Source: Fusibacter bizertensis (GTDB lineage: Bacteria > Bacillota > Clostridia > Peptostreptococcales > Acidaminobacteraceae). From it: 64,000 nt of DNA. The translations under genes were made by a program, and so were the position numbers. Where the stretch lies: contig NZ_JARYZI010000005.1 of assembly GCF_029914245.1 (NCBI RefSeq), positions 207,063 through 271,062 on the forward strand, given 5' to 3'. The notes beneath the pieces are model-generated. The model made no database searches. It was not told where the DNA came from and saw only the letters and a list, made by a program, of their open reading frames with translations. Positions 27,282 to 36,344 of the stretch are shown piece after piece (positions within the stretch are counted from its first letter, which is position 1; each line of letters opens with the position of its first letter).

Positions 27282-29906
27282 ATGATGAAAAAGTATGTTT
27301 ATGCCTTTGAAGAAGGTAACAAGGAAATGAAAGCATCATTAGGTGGTAAGGGTGCAAATCTAGCTGAGATGAAAAAAATCGGCCTCCCTGTACCTGACGG
27401 ATTTACCATCACCACGGAAGCTTGTAATCAATATTATGTTGATGGCAAGAAAATTTCCGAAGATATTAGATATCAAATTTTAGATTACTTAATTAAACTT
27501 GAAGAAAAGACAGGTAAGAAGCTTGGTGATCATGATGATCCATTGCTTGTTTCCGTACGTTCAGGTGCTGTTATATCAATGCCTGGTATGATGGATACTG
27601 TGCTTAATCTTGGTCTCAACGATTTATCTGTTGAAGGGCTTGCTAAACTCACTGAAAATCAACGTTTTGCATATGATTGCTACCGTAGATTTATTCAAAT
27701 GTTCGGAGATGTCGTACTTGAAATTCCTAAATACAAGTTTGACAGAGTTTTAGATGGTCAAAAAGAGAAAAAAGGCTATGAATTAGATACACAATTAACT
27801 GTCGAAGACTTTACACATATTATTAGCGAATATAAGGAAATTGTAAAAAGAGAAAAAGGATTTGATTTTCCAATGGATCCGAAAGATCAAATGATGCTTG
27901 CTATTGAAGCTGTATTTGGTTCATGGAACAACGATCGCGCAAGAGTATATCGTAATTATAACGATATTCCTCACGATCTTGGAACTGCAGTTAATATTCA
28001 GTCTATGGTTTTTGGTAACATGGGAAATACATCAGGAACTGGTGTTGCATTTACAAGAAATCCATCTACAGGAGAGAATTTGTTGTTTGGAGAGTTTCTA
28101 ATTAATGCACAAGGCGAAGATGTAGTCGCTGGTATCAGAACACCTCAAAAGATTGATGAACTCAAAGATGCTCTACCAGAAGTTTATGAGCAATTTATCG
28201 ATGTTGCTAACAAGTTGGAAGCACATTATAAAGATATGCAAGACATAGAGTTTACAGTTGAACGTAGCAAACTATTTATGCTTCAAACCAGAACTGGAAA
28301 ACGTACTGCTTTTGCTGCAGTTAAGGTTGCAGTTGATATGGTAGCTGATGGCGTAATCTCTAAAGAAGAAGCACTTTTAAGAGTATTACCGTCTCAACTT
28401 GATCAACTGCTTCATCCAATGTTCAGTCCAGAGGCATTAAAAGATGCTACTCCAATCGCTAAAGGTTTACCTGCATCTCCAGGTGCAGCTTCAGGTAGAG
28501 TTTATTTCCATTCTGAAGATGTAGCTAGACAAAAGGAAAACAATGTTGAGTGTATACTTGTTAGAACTGAAACTTCTCCTGAAGATATTGAAGGGATGGT
28601 AGCAGCAAATGGTATCCTTACTGCTCGTGGTGGTATGACCTCACATGCAGCAGTTGTTGCAAGGGGTATGGGTAAATGCTGTGTTGCAGGATGTAGTGAA
28701 ATATTCGTCGATGAAGATGAAAAGTATTTTAGAGTTGGTGAAGAAACTTTTAAAGAAGGTGATTGGATCTCTCTCGATGGTAATACTGGTTCAGTTTATA
28801 AAGATAAACTCAAAACAGTTGAAGTTGCTTTAACAGGTGATTTTGCACTTTTACTTTCTTGGGCTGATGAAATTAGAACATTAGGTATTAGAACTAATGC
28901 AGATACACCAAAAGATGCGGAAGTGGCTGTTAAATTTGGTGCAGAAGGTATTGGCCTTTGTAGAACAGAGCATATGTTTTTTAGTGAAGAGAGAATTCTT
29001 AATGTAAGGAGAATGATTCTATCCGGTACGTTGCAAGAGCGTTTAGAAGCTTTAAAACTCTTATTACCATACCAAAAAGAAGATTTTATCGGGATCTTTA
29101 AAGCTTTAGGCGAAAGACCTGTTACTATTCGCTTGTTAGATCCACCTTTACACGAATTTGTTCCCCACAAAGATGAAGAAATTCGTGAACTAGCTAAAGA
29201 TCTTGACCAAACTTACGAATTTGTAAAATATAAAATAGATAATTTAATGGAGACTAACCCTATGCTCGGACATAGAGGGTGTAGGCTTGCGATGACATAT
29301 CCTGAAATATATGAAATGCAATGTATCGCGATATTTGAAGCTGCAATTTATTGCAAAAAGGAACTTAGAATTGATGTAAAACCAGAGATTATGATACCTT
29401 TGGTTGGTCACTTAAAAGAGTTTACTGAGCTTAAGTCACTTGTTAAGAAAGTTGCGGATCAAATTATTGGCGAAACCGATATTAGCTTGGATTACAAAAT
29501 CGGAACCATGATTGAAGTTCCTAGAGCGGCACTTATAGCAGATGAGATTGCTAAAGAAGCTGAGTTTTTCTCATTTGGAACAAATGACTTAACACAAATG
29601 ACCCTTGGTTTTTCTAGAGATGACTCTGGTAAATTCTTACCTGAATACCTTAAGAAAAATGTATTTGATAAAGACCCATTTGAAACAATTGATCAAAACG
29701 GAGTCGGTAAGCTTATCTCAATGGCATGTGATTTAGGAAAACAATCGCAGCCAGGTATAAAACTCGGTATTTGTGGGGAACATGGTGGAGAACCTAAATC
29801 TATTGAATTCTGTCATAAAGCAGGGCTCAATTATGTATCGTGTTCACCATATAGAGTGCCTATTGCTAGACTTGCAGCAGCACATGCGGCGATTAAAAAC
29901 AAATAA
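27282..29906 (+). CDS. ppdK: pyruvate, phosphate dikinase
   Basis: PPDK interconverts pyruvate, ATP and phosphate with PEP, AMP and PPi, and works in glycolysis or gluconeogenesis in anaerobes. The 874-residue protein has the N-terminal ATP-grasp domain (LGGKGANLAEM near 21, VSVRSGAVISMPGMMDT near 90), the phosphohistidine domain GGMTSHAAVVARGMGKCC with His at 455, and the C-terminal TIM barrel with GICGEHGGEP, Cys at 831. These positions equal the numbering of the Clostridium symbiosum enzyme. The Thr two before His455 is the target of PpsR. The start is ATG at 27282; one codon later is also possible. Confidence 0.97.
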   Translation: MMKKYVYAFEEGNKEMKASLGGKGANLAEMKKIGLPVPDGFTITTEACNQYYVDGKKISEDIRYQILDYLIKLEEKTGKKLGDHDDPLLVSVRSGAVISMPGMMDTVLNLGLNDLSVEGLAKLTENQRFAYDCYRRFIQMFGDVVLEIPKYKFDRVLDGQKEKKGYELDTQLTVEDFTHIISEYKEIVKREKGFDFPMDPKDQMMLAIEAVFGSWNNDRARVYRNYNDIPHDLGTAVNIQSMVFGNMGNTSGTGVAFTRNPSTGENLLFGEFLINAQGEDVVAGIRTPQKIDELKDALPEVYEQFIDVANKLEAHYKDMQDIEFTVERSKLFMLQTRTGKRTAFAAVKVAVDMVADGVISKEEALLRVLPSQLDQLLHPMFSPEALKDATPIAKGLPASPGAASGRVYFHSEDVARQKENNVECILVRTETSPEDIEGMVAANGILTARGGMTSHAAVVARGMGKCCVAGCSEIFVDEDEKYFRVGEETFKEGDWISLDGNTGSVYKDKLKTVEVALTGDFALLLSWADEIRTLGIRTNADTPKDAEVAVKFGAEGIGLCRTEHMFFSEERILNVRRMILSGTLQERLEALKLLLPYQKEDFIGIFKALGERPVTIRLLDPPLHEFVPHKDEEIRELAKDLDQTYEFVKYKIDNLMETNPMLGHRGCRLAMTYPEIYEMQCIAIFEAAIYCKKELRIDVKPEIMIPLVGHLKEFTELKSLVKKVADQIIGETDISLDYKIGTMIEVPRAALIADEIAKEAEFFSFGTNDLTQMTLGFSRDDSGKFLPEYLKKNVFDKDPFETIDQNGVGKLISMACDLGKQSQPGIKLGICGEHGGEPKSIEFCHKAGLNYVSCSPYRVPIARLAAAHAAIKNK

Positions 29907-29927
29907 TCAAATAAAATAGCATTAATT

Positions 29928-29980
29928 TAAGGGGTACTATTCCAAATTAATAAAAGGAATGTACCCCTTATTTACTTTAA
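29928..29980 (+). terminator. terminator-like hairpin after ppdK
   Basis: TAAGGGGTAC pairs with GTACCCCTTA (29928-29937, 29961-29970), with an inner ATTCC/GGAAT helix. The following TTTACTTT is a modest T tract. Confidence 0.7.
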
Positions 29981-30041
29981 AAAAATGATTAGAGATAAAT
30001 CATCGGATGGGCTCGTAATCAATTTGTTCACAAAATAGCGA

Positions 30042-30069
30042 TTGATTTTATACACATCACTGATAAAAT
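30042..30069 (+). promoter_or_regulatory. promoter of the dgt-dnaG-rpoD operon
   Basis: -35 TTGATT (30042-30047), 16-bp spacer ending TGa, -10 TAAAAT (30064-30069). It lies 38 bp before the dgt start. Confidence 0.65.
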
Positions 30070-30106
30070 AGAAGTAATGCTTACAAATAGAAAAGAGGTG
30101 CGCTAA

Positions 30107-31120
30107 ATGATTACTTATAGAGAAACGCAAGAGCAATTAGAACTCAAACTCCTTAGCAGTCGCGCGCAAAAAGTGATACAAAGCAAAGGGCGTAGGTTGT
30201 CTGAAGAGTTATGTCCACTTAGAACAGAATATCAACGAGATCGAGATAGAATTTTGCATTCAAAGTCTTTTAGAAGGCTCAAACATAAAACTCAGGTTTT
30301 TCTTTCCCCAGAAGGAGATCATTACAGGACCAGACTTACACATACACTAGAAGTTGCGCAAATTTCTAGAACTATAGCTAGGGCATTACGGTTAAACGAA
30401 GATTTAACAGAGGCGATTTCATTGGGGCATGATTTAGGACATACGCCCTTTGGTCACTGTGGTGAAGAAAGACTCAATCAAATACATCCAGGTGGGTTTA
30501 AGCATAACGAGCAAAGCTTAAGGGTCGTAGATTACCTAGAAAGACGTAACAATAGTATGCTCGGCCTCAACTTAACTGATGAAGTTAGAGATGGAATCGT
30601 CAACCATGGTTCTAAGGGAACGCCTAAAACGCTTGAAGGCCAAATCGTAAGTAAGTGTGATAGAATTGCATATCTTAATCATGATATTGATGATGCAATA
30701 AGAGCTAATGTACTTAACAAAGATAGTTTGCCTGAACCTATTTTAAAAGTTTTAGGTAGAACACATGGCCAAAGAATCAACACCATGATTATGGATATCA
30801 TCACACATAGTGATGAATCAGATCAAATTGTCATGAGTGAATCAGTTGAATATGCTTTTAATGCACTTCGCAGCTTTATGTTTGAAAATGTTTATTTCAA
30901 TAAAGAAGCTAAAAAAGAAGAGGAACGTGCTGAATATATTGTAGAAGCACTATATAACTACTACAAGGAACATCCAGATCAAATGCCATCTGAACGTTTC
31001 GATGATTATGATAAACGTGATGGTATTAACGCTGTTAAAGATTATGTAGCGAGCATGTCAGATCGTTTTGCAGTAAATGTATATAAAGAACTCTTCATAC
31101 CCAAATTTTGGTTATATTAA
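30107..31120 (+). CDS. dgt: deoxyguanosinetriphosphate triphosphohydrolase-like protein
   Basis: This HD-domain enzyme type cleaves dNTPs to nucleoside and triphosphate. The 337-residue protein shows the family order: CPLRTEYQRDRDRILHSKSF, RRLKHKTQVFL, RTRLTHTLEVAQISRTIAR, the HD motif SLGHDLGHTPFGHCGEE (about 105-120), HNEQSLRVV, and later CDRIAYLNHDIDDA with a metal Asp. Its length is that of the short Dgt group. It lies directly before dnaG, the usual clostridial position. The true dNTP preference is not visible. Confidence 0.92.
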   Translation: MITYRETQEQLELKLLSSRAQKVIQSKGRRLSEELCPLRTEYQRDRDRILHSKSFRRLKHKTQVFLSPEGDHYRTRLTHTLEVAQISRTIARALRLNEDLTEAISLGHDLGHTPFGHCGEERLNQIHPGGFKHNEQSLRVVDYLERRNNSMLGLNLTDEVRDGIVNHGSKGTPKTLEGQIVSKCDRIAYLNHDIDDAIRANVLNKDSLPEPILKVLGRTHGQRINTMIMDIITHSDESDQIVMSESVEYAFNALRSFMFENVYFNKEAKKEEERAEYIVEALYNYYKEHPDQMPSERFDDYDKRDGINAVKDYVASMSDRFAVNVYKELFIPKFWLY

Positions 31121-31208
31121 TTTTATAAACTTTTCTTAATAAAGAAGGATTTTTAAGATTAATGTCGAAATAATTAGAGTCACTTAATATTTACAGAAAG
31201 GTGAGTAA

Positions 31209-33002
31209 ATGAGCATAAGAAATGAAGGGAATATTTTCGACTATATATTAGATAATGTTAACATCATTGACGTTATCTCAAATTATATAACTGTTGAGCG
31301 TTCTGGGAAAAATTATAAAGCATTGTGCCCATTTCATAATGAAAAAACAGCATCTTTCATAATTTCCGAGGAGAAACAACTATTTCACTGTTTTGGCTGT
31401 GGTGCCGCTGGCAATGCAATTGGGTTTATTACTCAATACGAAAATTTAGACAGTATCGATGCAGTGGAATTTCTAGCAGATAAATACCATGTTGATATAT
31501 CACAATTCTCTAAAGGTGCTAATCAAAAAAACACTAGTCAGCACGCTAAGTACTATGATATATTAAGAGATGCAGCAGTTTTTTACTATAAGAACTTAAG
31601 AGTACATCCAGAGGCTATGTTATACCTTGAAAAAAGGGGGATACACATGGATGTAGTCAAACAATTTGGTTTAGGTTTTTCAAACGATGCTTGGGCTGAA
31701 CTATTAAAAAGTATGTCTCAAAAGTATTCTACAAAAGACCTAGAAAGCGTTGGTTTAATAATTGCCAATAAAGACAATACAAGTTATTATGATCGTTTTC
31801 GTAATCGAATTATTTTTCCAATAATCAATCCAAAAGGTAAGGTGATTGGTTTTGGAGGTCGAGTCATGGATGATTCGCTTCCAAAGTATCTAAACTCACC
31901 TGAGACGGAAGTCTTTAATAAAAGTCAAACTTTATATGGACTTAATTTGGCAAAGAGTAAGCTAAGTGATAAAAAACAACTCATAATAGCAGAAGGCTAT
32001 ATGGATGTTATTGCACTTCACACTTATGGCTTTACAAATGCCGTTGCAACACTTGGCACAGCTCTAACTGCAGATCATGGTCGTTTGATGCGCCGTTATG
32101 CTGATGAGGTGATTATTTGTTATGATTCTGACTTTGCAGGTCAGAAAGCAACATTAAGAAGCTTAGATGTTTTAAGAGGGCTTATTGATAAAGTAAAAAT
32201 AATTGTTCTGGGAGAGAATTTAGATCCAGATGAGTATCTAAAAAAATACGGTTCTGATAAGTTTAGGGAAAAGATAGATAACGCTATTACTGCCACAGAA
32301 TATCGTATCAATCATTTGATGCAAGCATATAATTTGAACAACGATCAGGAGAAAATAGAATTTTTATCTAAAGCGGTTCTAATTATTGGTGAACTTAGTA
32401 ATGCTTTTGAGAAAAATCTATTTATTGACAATTTATCTAATCAACTCCAAGTTAGTAGAGAACTAATAGCACAAGAGGTTTTTAAAGAAAATTATAACGC
32501 AAATTCACAATATGGTTTTCATACGAAAATTAAACAACAAGATACTGTCGTTAAATTATCGAGCGATCGCAAGCGCTATTTGGAACGTCAACTTGTAACC
32601 TATTATATTCATAAATTTGACACTTTAGATGAGACTCAAAAATTGCTCATTAGCCAGTTCAATTATACAACTGAACTTCAGGAAATTATTGATTATATTA
32701 TCAGTTACTATAACCAACATCAAACTTTCAATATGCAACATATTATTGAAAATGCTGATTTATCGATCTCAACAGGACTAGTCGAAATTATTCACGGTCA
32801 TTTAGATCATATTGCAGACATCGATATAGATCACGTTATTCATAATTTAATGTTATTAAATATTGACGAGGAAATTGAGGCTCTGAAATTGTTGTTAAAA
32901 GGTGCTGAAGTTAAATCAGATCTTCAACATCAAATTAAAAATAAAATCATTGAGAAACAAGCAATAACTTTGAAAATAAGGAATCATAAATTTAAAAACT
33001 GA
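31209..33002 (+). CDS. dnaG: DNA primase
   Basis: DnaG makes RNA primers for replication. The 597-residue protein has the N-terminal CHC2 zinc domain (CPFHNEKTASF and FHCFGCGAAGNAIGF, about 40-70), the RNA polymerase core with RFRNRIIFPI and GFGGRVMDDSLPKYLNSPET, split over two segments, and a TOPRIM domain with IIAEGYMDVIALH and CYDSDFAGQKA (about 260-315). A helicase-binding C-terminal region follows. GAAAGGTGAG precedes the ATG. rpoD follows 15 bases later. Confidence 0.96.
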   Translation: MSIRNEGNIFDYILDNVNIIDVISNYITVERSGKNYKALCPFHNEKTASFIISEEKQLFHCFGCGAAGNAIGFITQYENLDSIDAVEFLADKYHVDISQFSKGANQKNTSQHAKYYDILRDAAVFYYKNLRVHPEAMLYLEKRGIHMDVVKQFGLGFSNDAWAELLKSMSQKYSTKDLESVGLIIANKDNTSYYDRFRNRIIFPIINPKGKVIGFGGRVMDDSLPKYLNSPETEVFNKSQTLYGLNLAKSKLSDKKQLIIAEGYMDVIALHTYGFTNAVATLGTALTADHGRLMRRYADEVIICYDSDFAGQKATLRSLDVLRGLIDKVKIIVLGENLDPDEYLKKYGSDKFREKIDNAITATEYRINHLMQAYNLNNDQEKIEFLSKAVLIIGELSNAFEKNLFIDNLSNQLQVSRELIAQEVFKENYNANSQYGFHTKIKQQDTVVKLSSDRKRYLERQLVTYYIHKFDTLDETQKLLISQFNYTTELQEIIDYIISYYNQHQTFNMQHIIENADLSISTGLVEIIHGHLDHIADIDIDHVIHNLMLLNIDEEIEALKLLLKGAEVKSDLQHQIKNKIIEKQAITLKIRNHKFKN

Positions 33003-33017
33003 AAGGAGGCAATTCAA

Positions 33018-34235
33018 TTGAGTGATAAATTGAATGCCAAGCACCAAGAAATAGTAAAGAGCTTAATCAAAAAAGGTAAAAAAAGCGGAAGCTTAACGTA
33101 CAAAGAAATCCAAGATAAATTATCTGCGATGGAAATTGACAAAGATCAAATCGAAGAAGTTTATGAAGCCTTTTCCGCTATGGACATTACTGTTATTCCC
33201 GAAGGTGAGGATGACGAAGAAGATAACCTTGACATAGATGAGATTGAAGACATCGATATTGAAGACCTAGAAGATTTAGAAGAAGTTGATGTAGAAGATC
33301 TTGACGACATTGATGATGGTGTTGATCGTATCAATGAGTTAGAACCTTCTGAAGAAGAAGAAGAAGAGAACGAAAAAATTATCGATATCTCTGTCCCTAA
33401 AGGGATCAACATTGATGATCCAGTTCGTATGTACTTAAAAGAAATAGGTGAGGTTGCACTTTTATCAGGTGAAGAAGAGGTCGATTTAGCTAAACGTATG
33501 GCTACTGGAGATGAAGAAGCTAAACGTAAGCTCTGTGAAGCCAACCTCCGACTTGTCGTAAGTATCGCTAAAAAATATGTGGGTCGTGGTATGCTTTTCT
33601 TAGACCTAATTCAAGAGGGTAATTTAGGACTTATTAAAGCTGTCGAAAAATTCGACTGGACAAAAGGTTTTAAATTTTCGACTTATGCAACTTGGTGGAT
33701 TCGTCAAGCGATAACACGTGCAATTGCCGATCAAGCTAGAACTATACGTATCCCTGTGCATATGGTTGAAACAATCAACAAATTAATTCGAGTTCAACGT
33801 CAACTTTTACAAGAGTATGGTAGAGAACCATTGCCAGAAGAAATTGCAAAAGAGATGGATATGACTGTAGAAAAAGTAAGAGAGATCTTAAAAATAGCTC
33901 AAGAACCGGTTTCTTTAGAAACACCTATTGGTGAAGAAGAAGATTCGCATCTTGGTGACTTTATTCCTGATAATGATGCACCTGCTCCAGCTGATGCCGC
34001 AGCCTTCTCAATGTTGAAAGAACAACTAATGGAAGTGCTCGAAACTTTAACACCTAGAGAACAAAAAGTTTTGAAACTTAGATTTGGTCTTGAAGATGGA
34101 CGTGCTAGAACACTTGAAGAAGTCGGCAAAGAATTTGATGTTACGAGAGAACGTATACGTCAAATTGAAGCCAAAGCTTTAAGAAAACTAAAACATCCAA
34201 GTAGAAGTAAGAAACTTAAGGATTATTTAGAGTAA
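33018..34235 (+). CDS. rpoD: RNA polymerase primary sigma factor RpoD (SigA)
   Basis: This is the housekeeping sigma factor. The 405-residue protein has region 1.1, then a strongly acidic stretch (about 65-120, runs of Glu and Asp), region 1.2 ([18 protein letters not shown]), region 2 ([40 protein letters not shown]), region 3, and region 4 ([29 protein letters not shown]). Region 2.4/3.0 determinants fit the TATAAT and TGn -10 elements seen at many promoters here. The start is TTG at 33018 behind GAAAGGAGGC. Confidence 0.97.
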   Translation: MSDKLNAKHQEIVKSLIKKGKKSGSLTYKEIQDKLSAMEIDKDQIEEVYEAFSAMDITVIPEGEDDEEDNLDIDEIEDIDIEDLEDLEEVDVEDLDDIDDGVDRINELEPSEEEEEENEKIIDISVPKGINIDDPVRMYLKEIGEVALLSGEEEVDLAKRMATGDEEAKRKLCEANLRLVVSIAKKYVGRGMLFLDLIQEGNLGLIKAVEKFDWTKGFKFSTYATWWIRQAITRAIADQARTIRIPVHMVETINKLIRVQRQLLQEYGREPLPEEIAKEMDMTVEKVREILKIAQEPVSLETPIGEEEDSHLGDFIPDNDAPAPADAAAFSMLKEQLMEVLETLTPREQKVLKLRFGLEDGRARTLEEVGKEFDVTRERIRQIEAKALRKLKHPSRSKKLKDYLE

Positions 34236-34273
34236 GTTTTGCTTCGAGTTGGATTTTATGAGAGGTAATGTTA

Positions 34274-34317
34274 AAATAGGATTTGATGTATGTTTTCATA
34301 CTCAAGTTCTATTTTTT
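34274..34317 (+). terminator. intrinsic terminator after rpoD
   Basis: An imperfect stem of about 16 bp with G-U pairs (AAATAGGATTTGA with TCAAGTTCTATTT) is followed by a T run. trmK starts 37 bases later, so readthrough is possible. Confidence 0.65.
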
Positions 34318-34353
34318 AAGTATTACTATTAATTGTACAAATTGAGGGGTATA

Positions 34354-35088
34354 ATGCAAAAGAACAAAATTTCAAATCGTATACATTTAATTGCTAAACA
34401 AGCAAAAATTTTGAAACCATATTTTCTATCTATTGCGGATATAGGCACTGATCACGGCTATCTACCATATATTATGCATTCTGATGATTCAATTGGATCA
34501 AGCATTTTATGTGATATCAACAATGGACCTCTAGAAAATGCAAAAAAAACTTTTGAAGGACATGACCAGTATCCTGTAGAGTTTAGACTTGGTTCAGGGC
34601 TTGAGCCTCTAGAGCCTAAAGAATCTGAACTTGTGGTGATTGCAGGTATGGGGGGTGGATTAATTCAAGATATCTTGATAAATGATCTTGAAAAATCTAA
34701 ATCTTATCCTTATTTTCTTATACAACCTATGACTGAACAAGATCAATTAAGATCATTCTTAATTGATAATGGTTTTAATATCTTATGGGATCATTTTTTT
34801 ATCGATGCTAAAAAACATTATGAATTGATTGTTGTCAGTACTAATTTTGATACAGATGTAGAATACAAATATGATTTAATATCAATTCCATGTAATGACT
34901 TAGAATTTGGTAAACGTATTAGGAAAAGCCAAGTTGATGCTTACTTAGAATTTTTAGAGAATAAAAAAAGTAAATATGAGTATATTTTAAATCAAGTCAC
35001 TAAAAATAATTACAATGAAAAAGTAACAAAGTGTAACACAAAACTAAGTACAATACTAACCATAGAGCAAACTCTAAAAACATTGTAG
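34354..35088 (+). CDS. trmK: tRNA m1A22 methyltransferase TrmK
   Basis: TrmK methylates N1 of A22 in the D-loop of bacterial tRNAs. The 244-residue protein begins NRIHLIAKQAKILKPYF and has the SAM loop IADIGTDHGYLPYI (about 30), DINNGPLENAKKTF, the conserved GSGLEPL and VIAGMGGGLIQDIL, then a C-terminal coiled coil. The frame is open from 34333, but the ATG at 34354 follows GAGGGG and gives the normal N-terminus. Linkage to rpoD and nif3 is conserved in Firmicutes. Confidence 0.93.
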   Translation: MQKNKISNRIHLIAKQAKILKPYFLSIADIGTDHGYLPYIMHSDDSIGSSILCDINNGPLENAKKTFEGHDQYPVEFRLGSGLEPLEPKESELVVIAGMGGGLIQDILINDLEKSKSYPYFLIQPMTEQDQLRSFLIDNGFNILWDHFFIDAKKHYELIVVSTNFDTDVEYKYDLISIPCNDLEFGKRIRKSQVDAYLEFLENKKSKYEYILNQVTKNNYNEKVTKCNTKLSTILTIEQTLKTL

Positions 35089-35102
35089 AGAAGGAGAAAA
35101 TC

Positions 35103-35888
35103 ATGAAGGTTACTGTTAAAACTTTTTATGATATTATTGATAGCATTGCGCCATTTGAAACTGCTGATACTTGGGATAACTCAGGCTTGTTAGTTGGATC
35201 TATGGATAACAACGTATCCAATGTACTTGTAGCTCTTGATATTACTGAAGAAGTCGTTTTAGAAGCTATCGAAAATAGCTGCCAACTCATCATTTCACAT
35301 CATCCAATCATTTTTACTGGTGTAATGTCAATTACGGAACATAATTATGCAGGTAAATTACTGCAAAAAATTATTCAAAATAATATCGCTGTAATTGCTG
35401 CGCATACTAACTTAGACCGTTCAACAACACATGGGATAAATTTGTTTTTAGCTAATGAATTCAAACTGGTTGATTGTGTACCTCTGAATTTTGCACACGG
35501 ATATGGTATCGTAGGAAGTTTAACAACATCATCAACGCTAAGTACTTTTATAGAATTGACAAAAAACATCTTTAAAATTGATTTAGTAAAAATAAGTAAC
35601 TATCAAGATAAGCCCATCACAAAAGTTGCCATATGTAGTGGTGCTTCTGCAGATTTTATAGAAGATGCCCTTACTAATTCAGCAGATGTATATATTACCG
35701 GCGATTTAAAGTACCATGAGGCTCAAAAAGTTTTAGGGAGTGGTATGGTATTATTTGATGTTGGACATTTTGAAAGTGAGTTTGTATATCTGGAAACTTT
35801 AAAAATTCATATATTAAATCAACTTCAGAGTCAAAATGTTGACATTAAAATCAGTCAATATGAGAAACCTATATTCAGATATATATAA
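35103..35888 (+). CDS. Nif3-like dinuclear metal center protein
   Basis: This family (Nif3, YbgI, YqfO; sometimes called GTP cyclohydrolase I type 2) has a toroid fold with a dinuclear metal site and no settled function. The 261-residue protein has DTWDNSGLLVGS, IISHHPIIFTG, AAHTNLDRS, TGDLKYHEAQK and DVGHFESE, which supply the His, Asp and Glu metal ligands. It lacks the PII-like insert of Bacillus YqfO (373 residues). It follows trmK by 14 bases behind AGAAGGAGAAAA. Confidence 0.92.
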   Translation: MKVTVKTFYDIIDSIAPFETADTWDNSGLLVGSMDNNVSNVLVALDITEEVVLEAIENSCQLIISHHPIIFTGVMSITEHNYAGKLLQKIIQNNIAVIAAHTNLDRSTTHGINLFLANEFKLVDCVPLNFAHGYGIVGSLTTSSTLSTFIELTKNIFKIDLVKISNYQDKPITKVAICSGASADFIEDALTNSADVYITGDLKYHEAQKVLGSGMVLFDVGHFESEFVYLETLKIHILNQLQSQNVDIKISQYEKPIFRYI

Positions 35889-36024
35889 CATCATAGCAAA
35901 ATATGCTAGGTAGAGCATGCTAATTGTGTCAGAGATACAATTACATGCTTTTATTTGGTTAAAAACAACTATTTTTGGATATATATATGTCGAAGCATAT
36001 CTATTAAATTTAAAGGAGATTAAT

Positions 36025-36213
36025 ATGTCAAAAAAATTATGCAAACTAGTGAGCGATGATATATTGGATAAAGATTTTAAAAGCTATACAAAACTCGTAA
36101 ACGAAGCACGTTTTGTCTGCAAAAAATGTGGTAGAGTAGCAAAAGATGAGGATAGTCTATGTAAACCAAAAGCAATTAAAGTGAAACAATCTAAGAAATC
36201 AAAAAAAGACTAA
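36025..36213 (+). CDS. small zinc-ribbon-like protein of unknown function
   Basis: The 62-residue protein starts MSKKLCKLVSDDILD behind a strong TAAAGGAG. It contains CKKCGRVAKDEDSLCKP, a Cys pair plus a third Cys 12 residues later, with another Cys near the N-terminus (residue 6), so a single metal site is plausible. The tail is Lys-rich. The frame is open further upstream, but those starts lack a ribosome site and lie in a hairpin-rich spacer. From memory, similar small proteins occur near nif3 or in other Clostridia, but I cannot name a family. Confidence 0.7.
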   Translation: MSKKLCKLVSDDILDKDFKSYTKLVNEARFVCKKCGRVAKDEDSLCKPKAIKVKQSKKSKKD

Positions 36214-36250
36214 AGTTTTGTAAAATCTAAGTAAAGTTCGATGAAATACA

Positions 36251-36279
36251 ATTACAGATAAAATTTATAAATGTATAAT
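36251..36279 (+). promoter_or_regulatory. possible promoter of the polyphosphate cluster
   Basis: -10 TATAAT (36274-36279) with a -35 of ATTACA (36251-36256) at 17 bp. A hairpin-prone segment (ATAAAAAG with CTTTTTAT, about 36277-36313) lies between it and the gene start at 36345. Confidence 0.45.
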
Positions 36280-36344
36280 AAAAAGTGTGACTCAAATCGC
36301 TTATGCTTTTTATTATTTTTAAAGTTTTCTGAAAAGGGGGATAA

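Noticed and set aside
33161..33544. Ser-rich open frame opposite rpoD
   Set aside because: It is the complement of the acidic GAA/GAT-rich stretch of the sigma factor.
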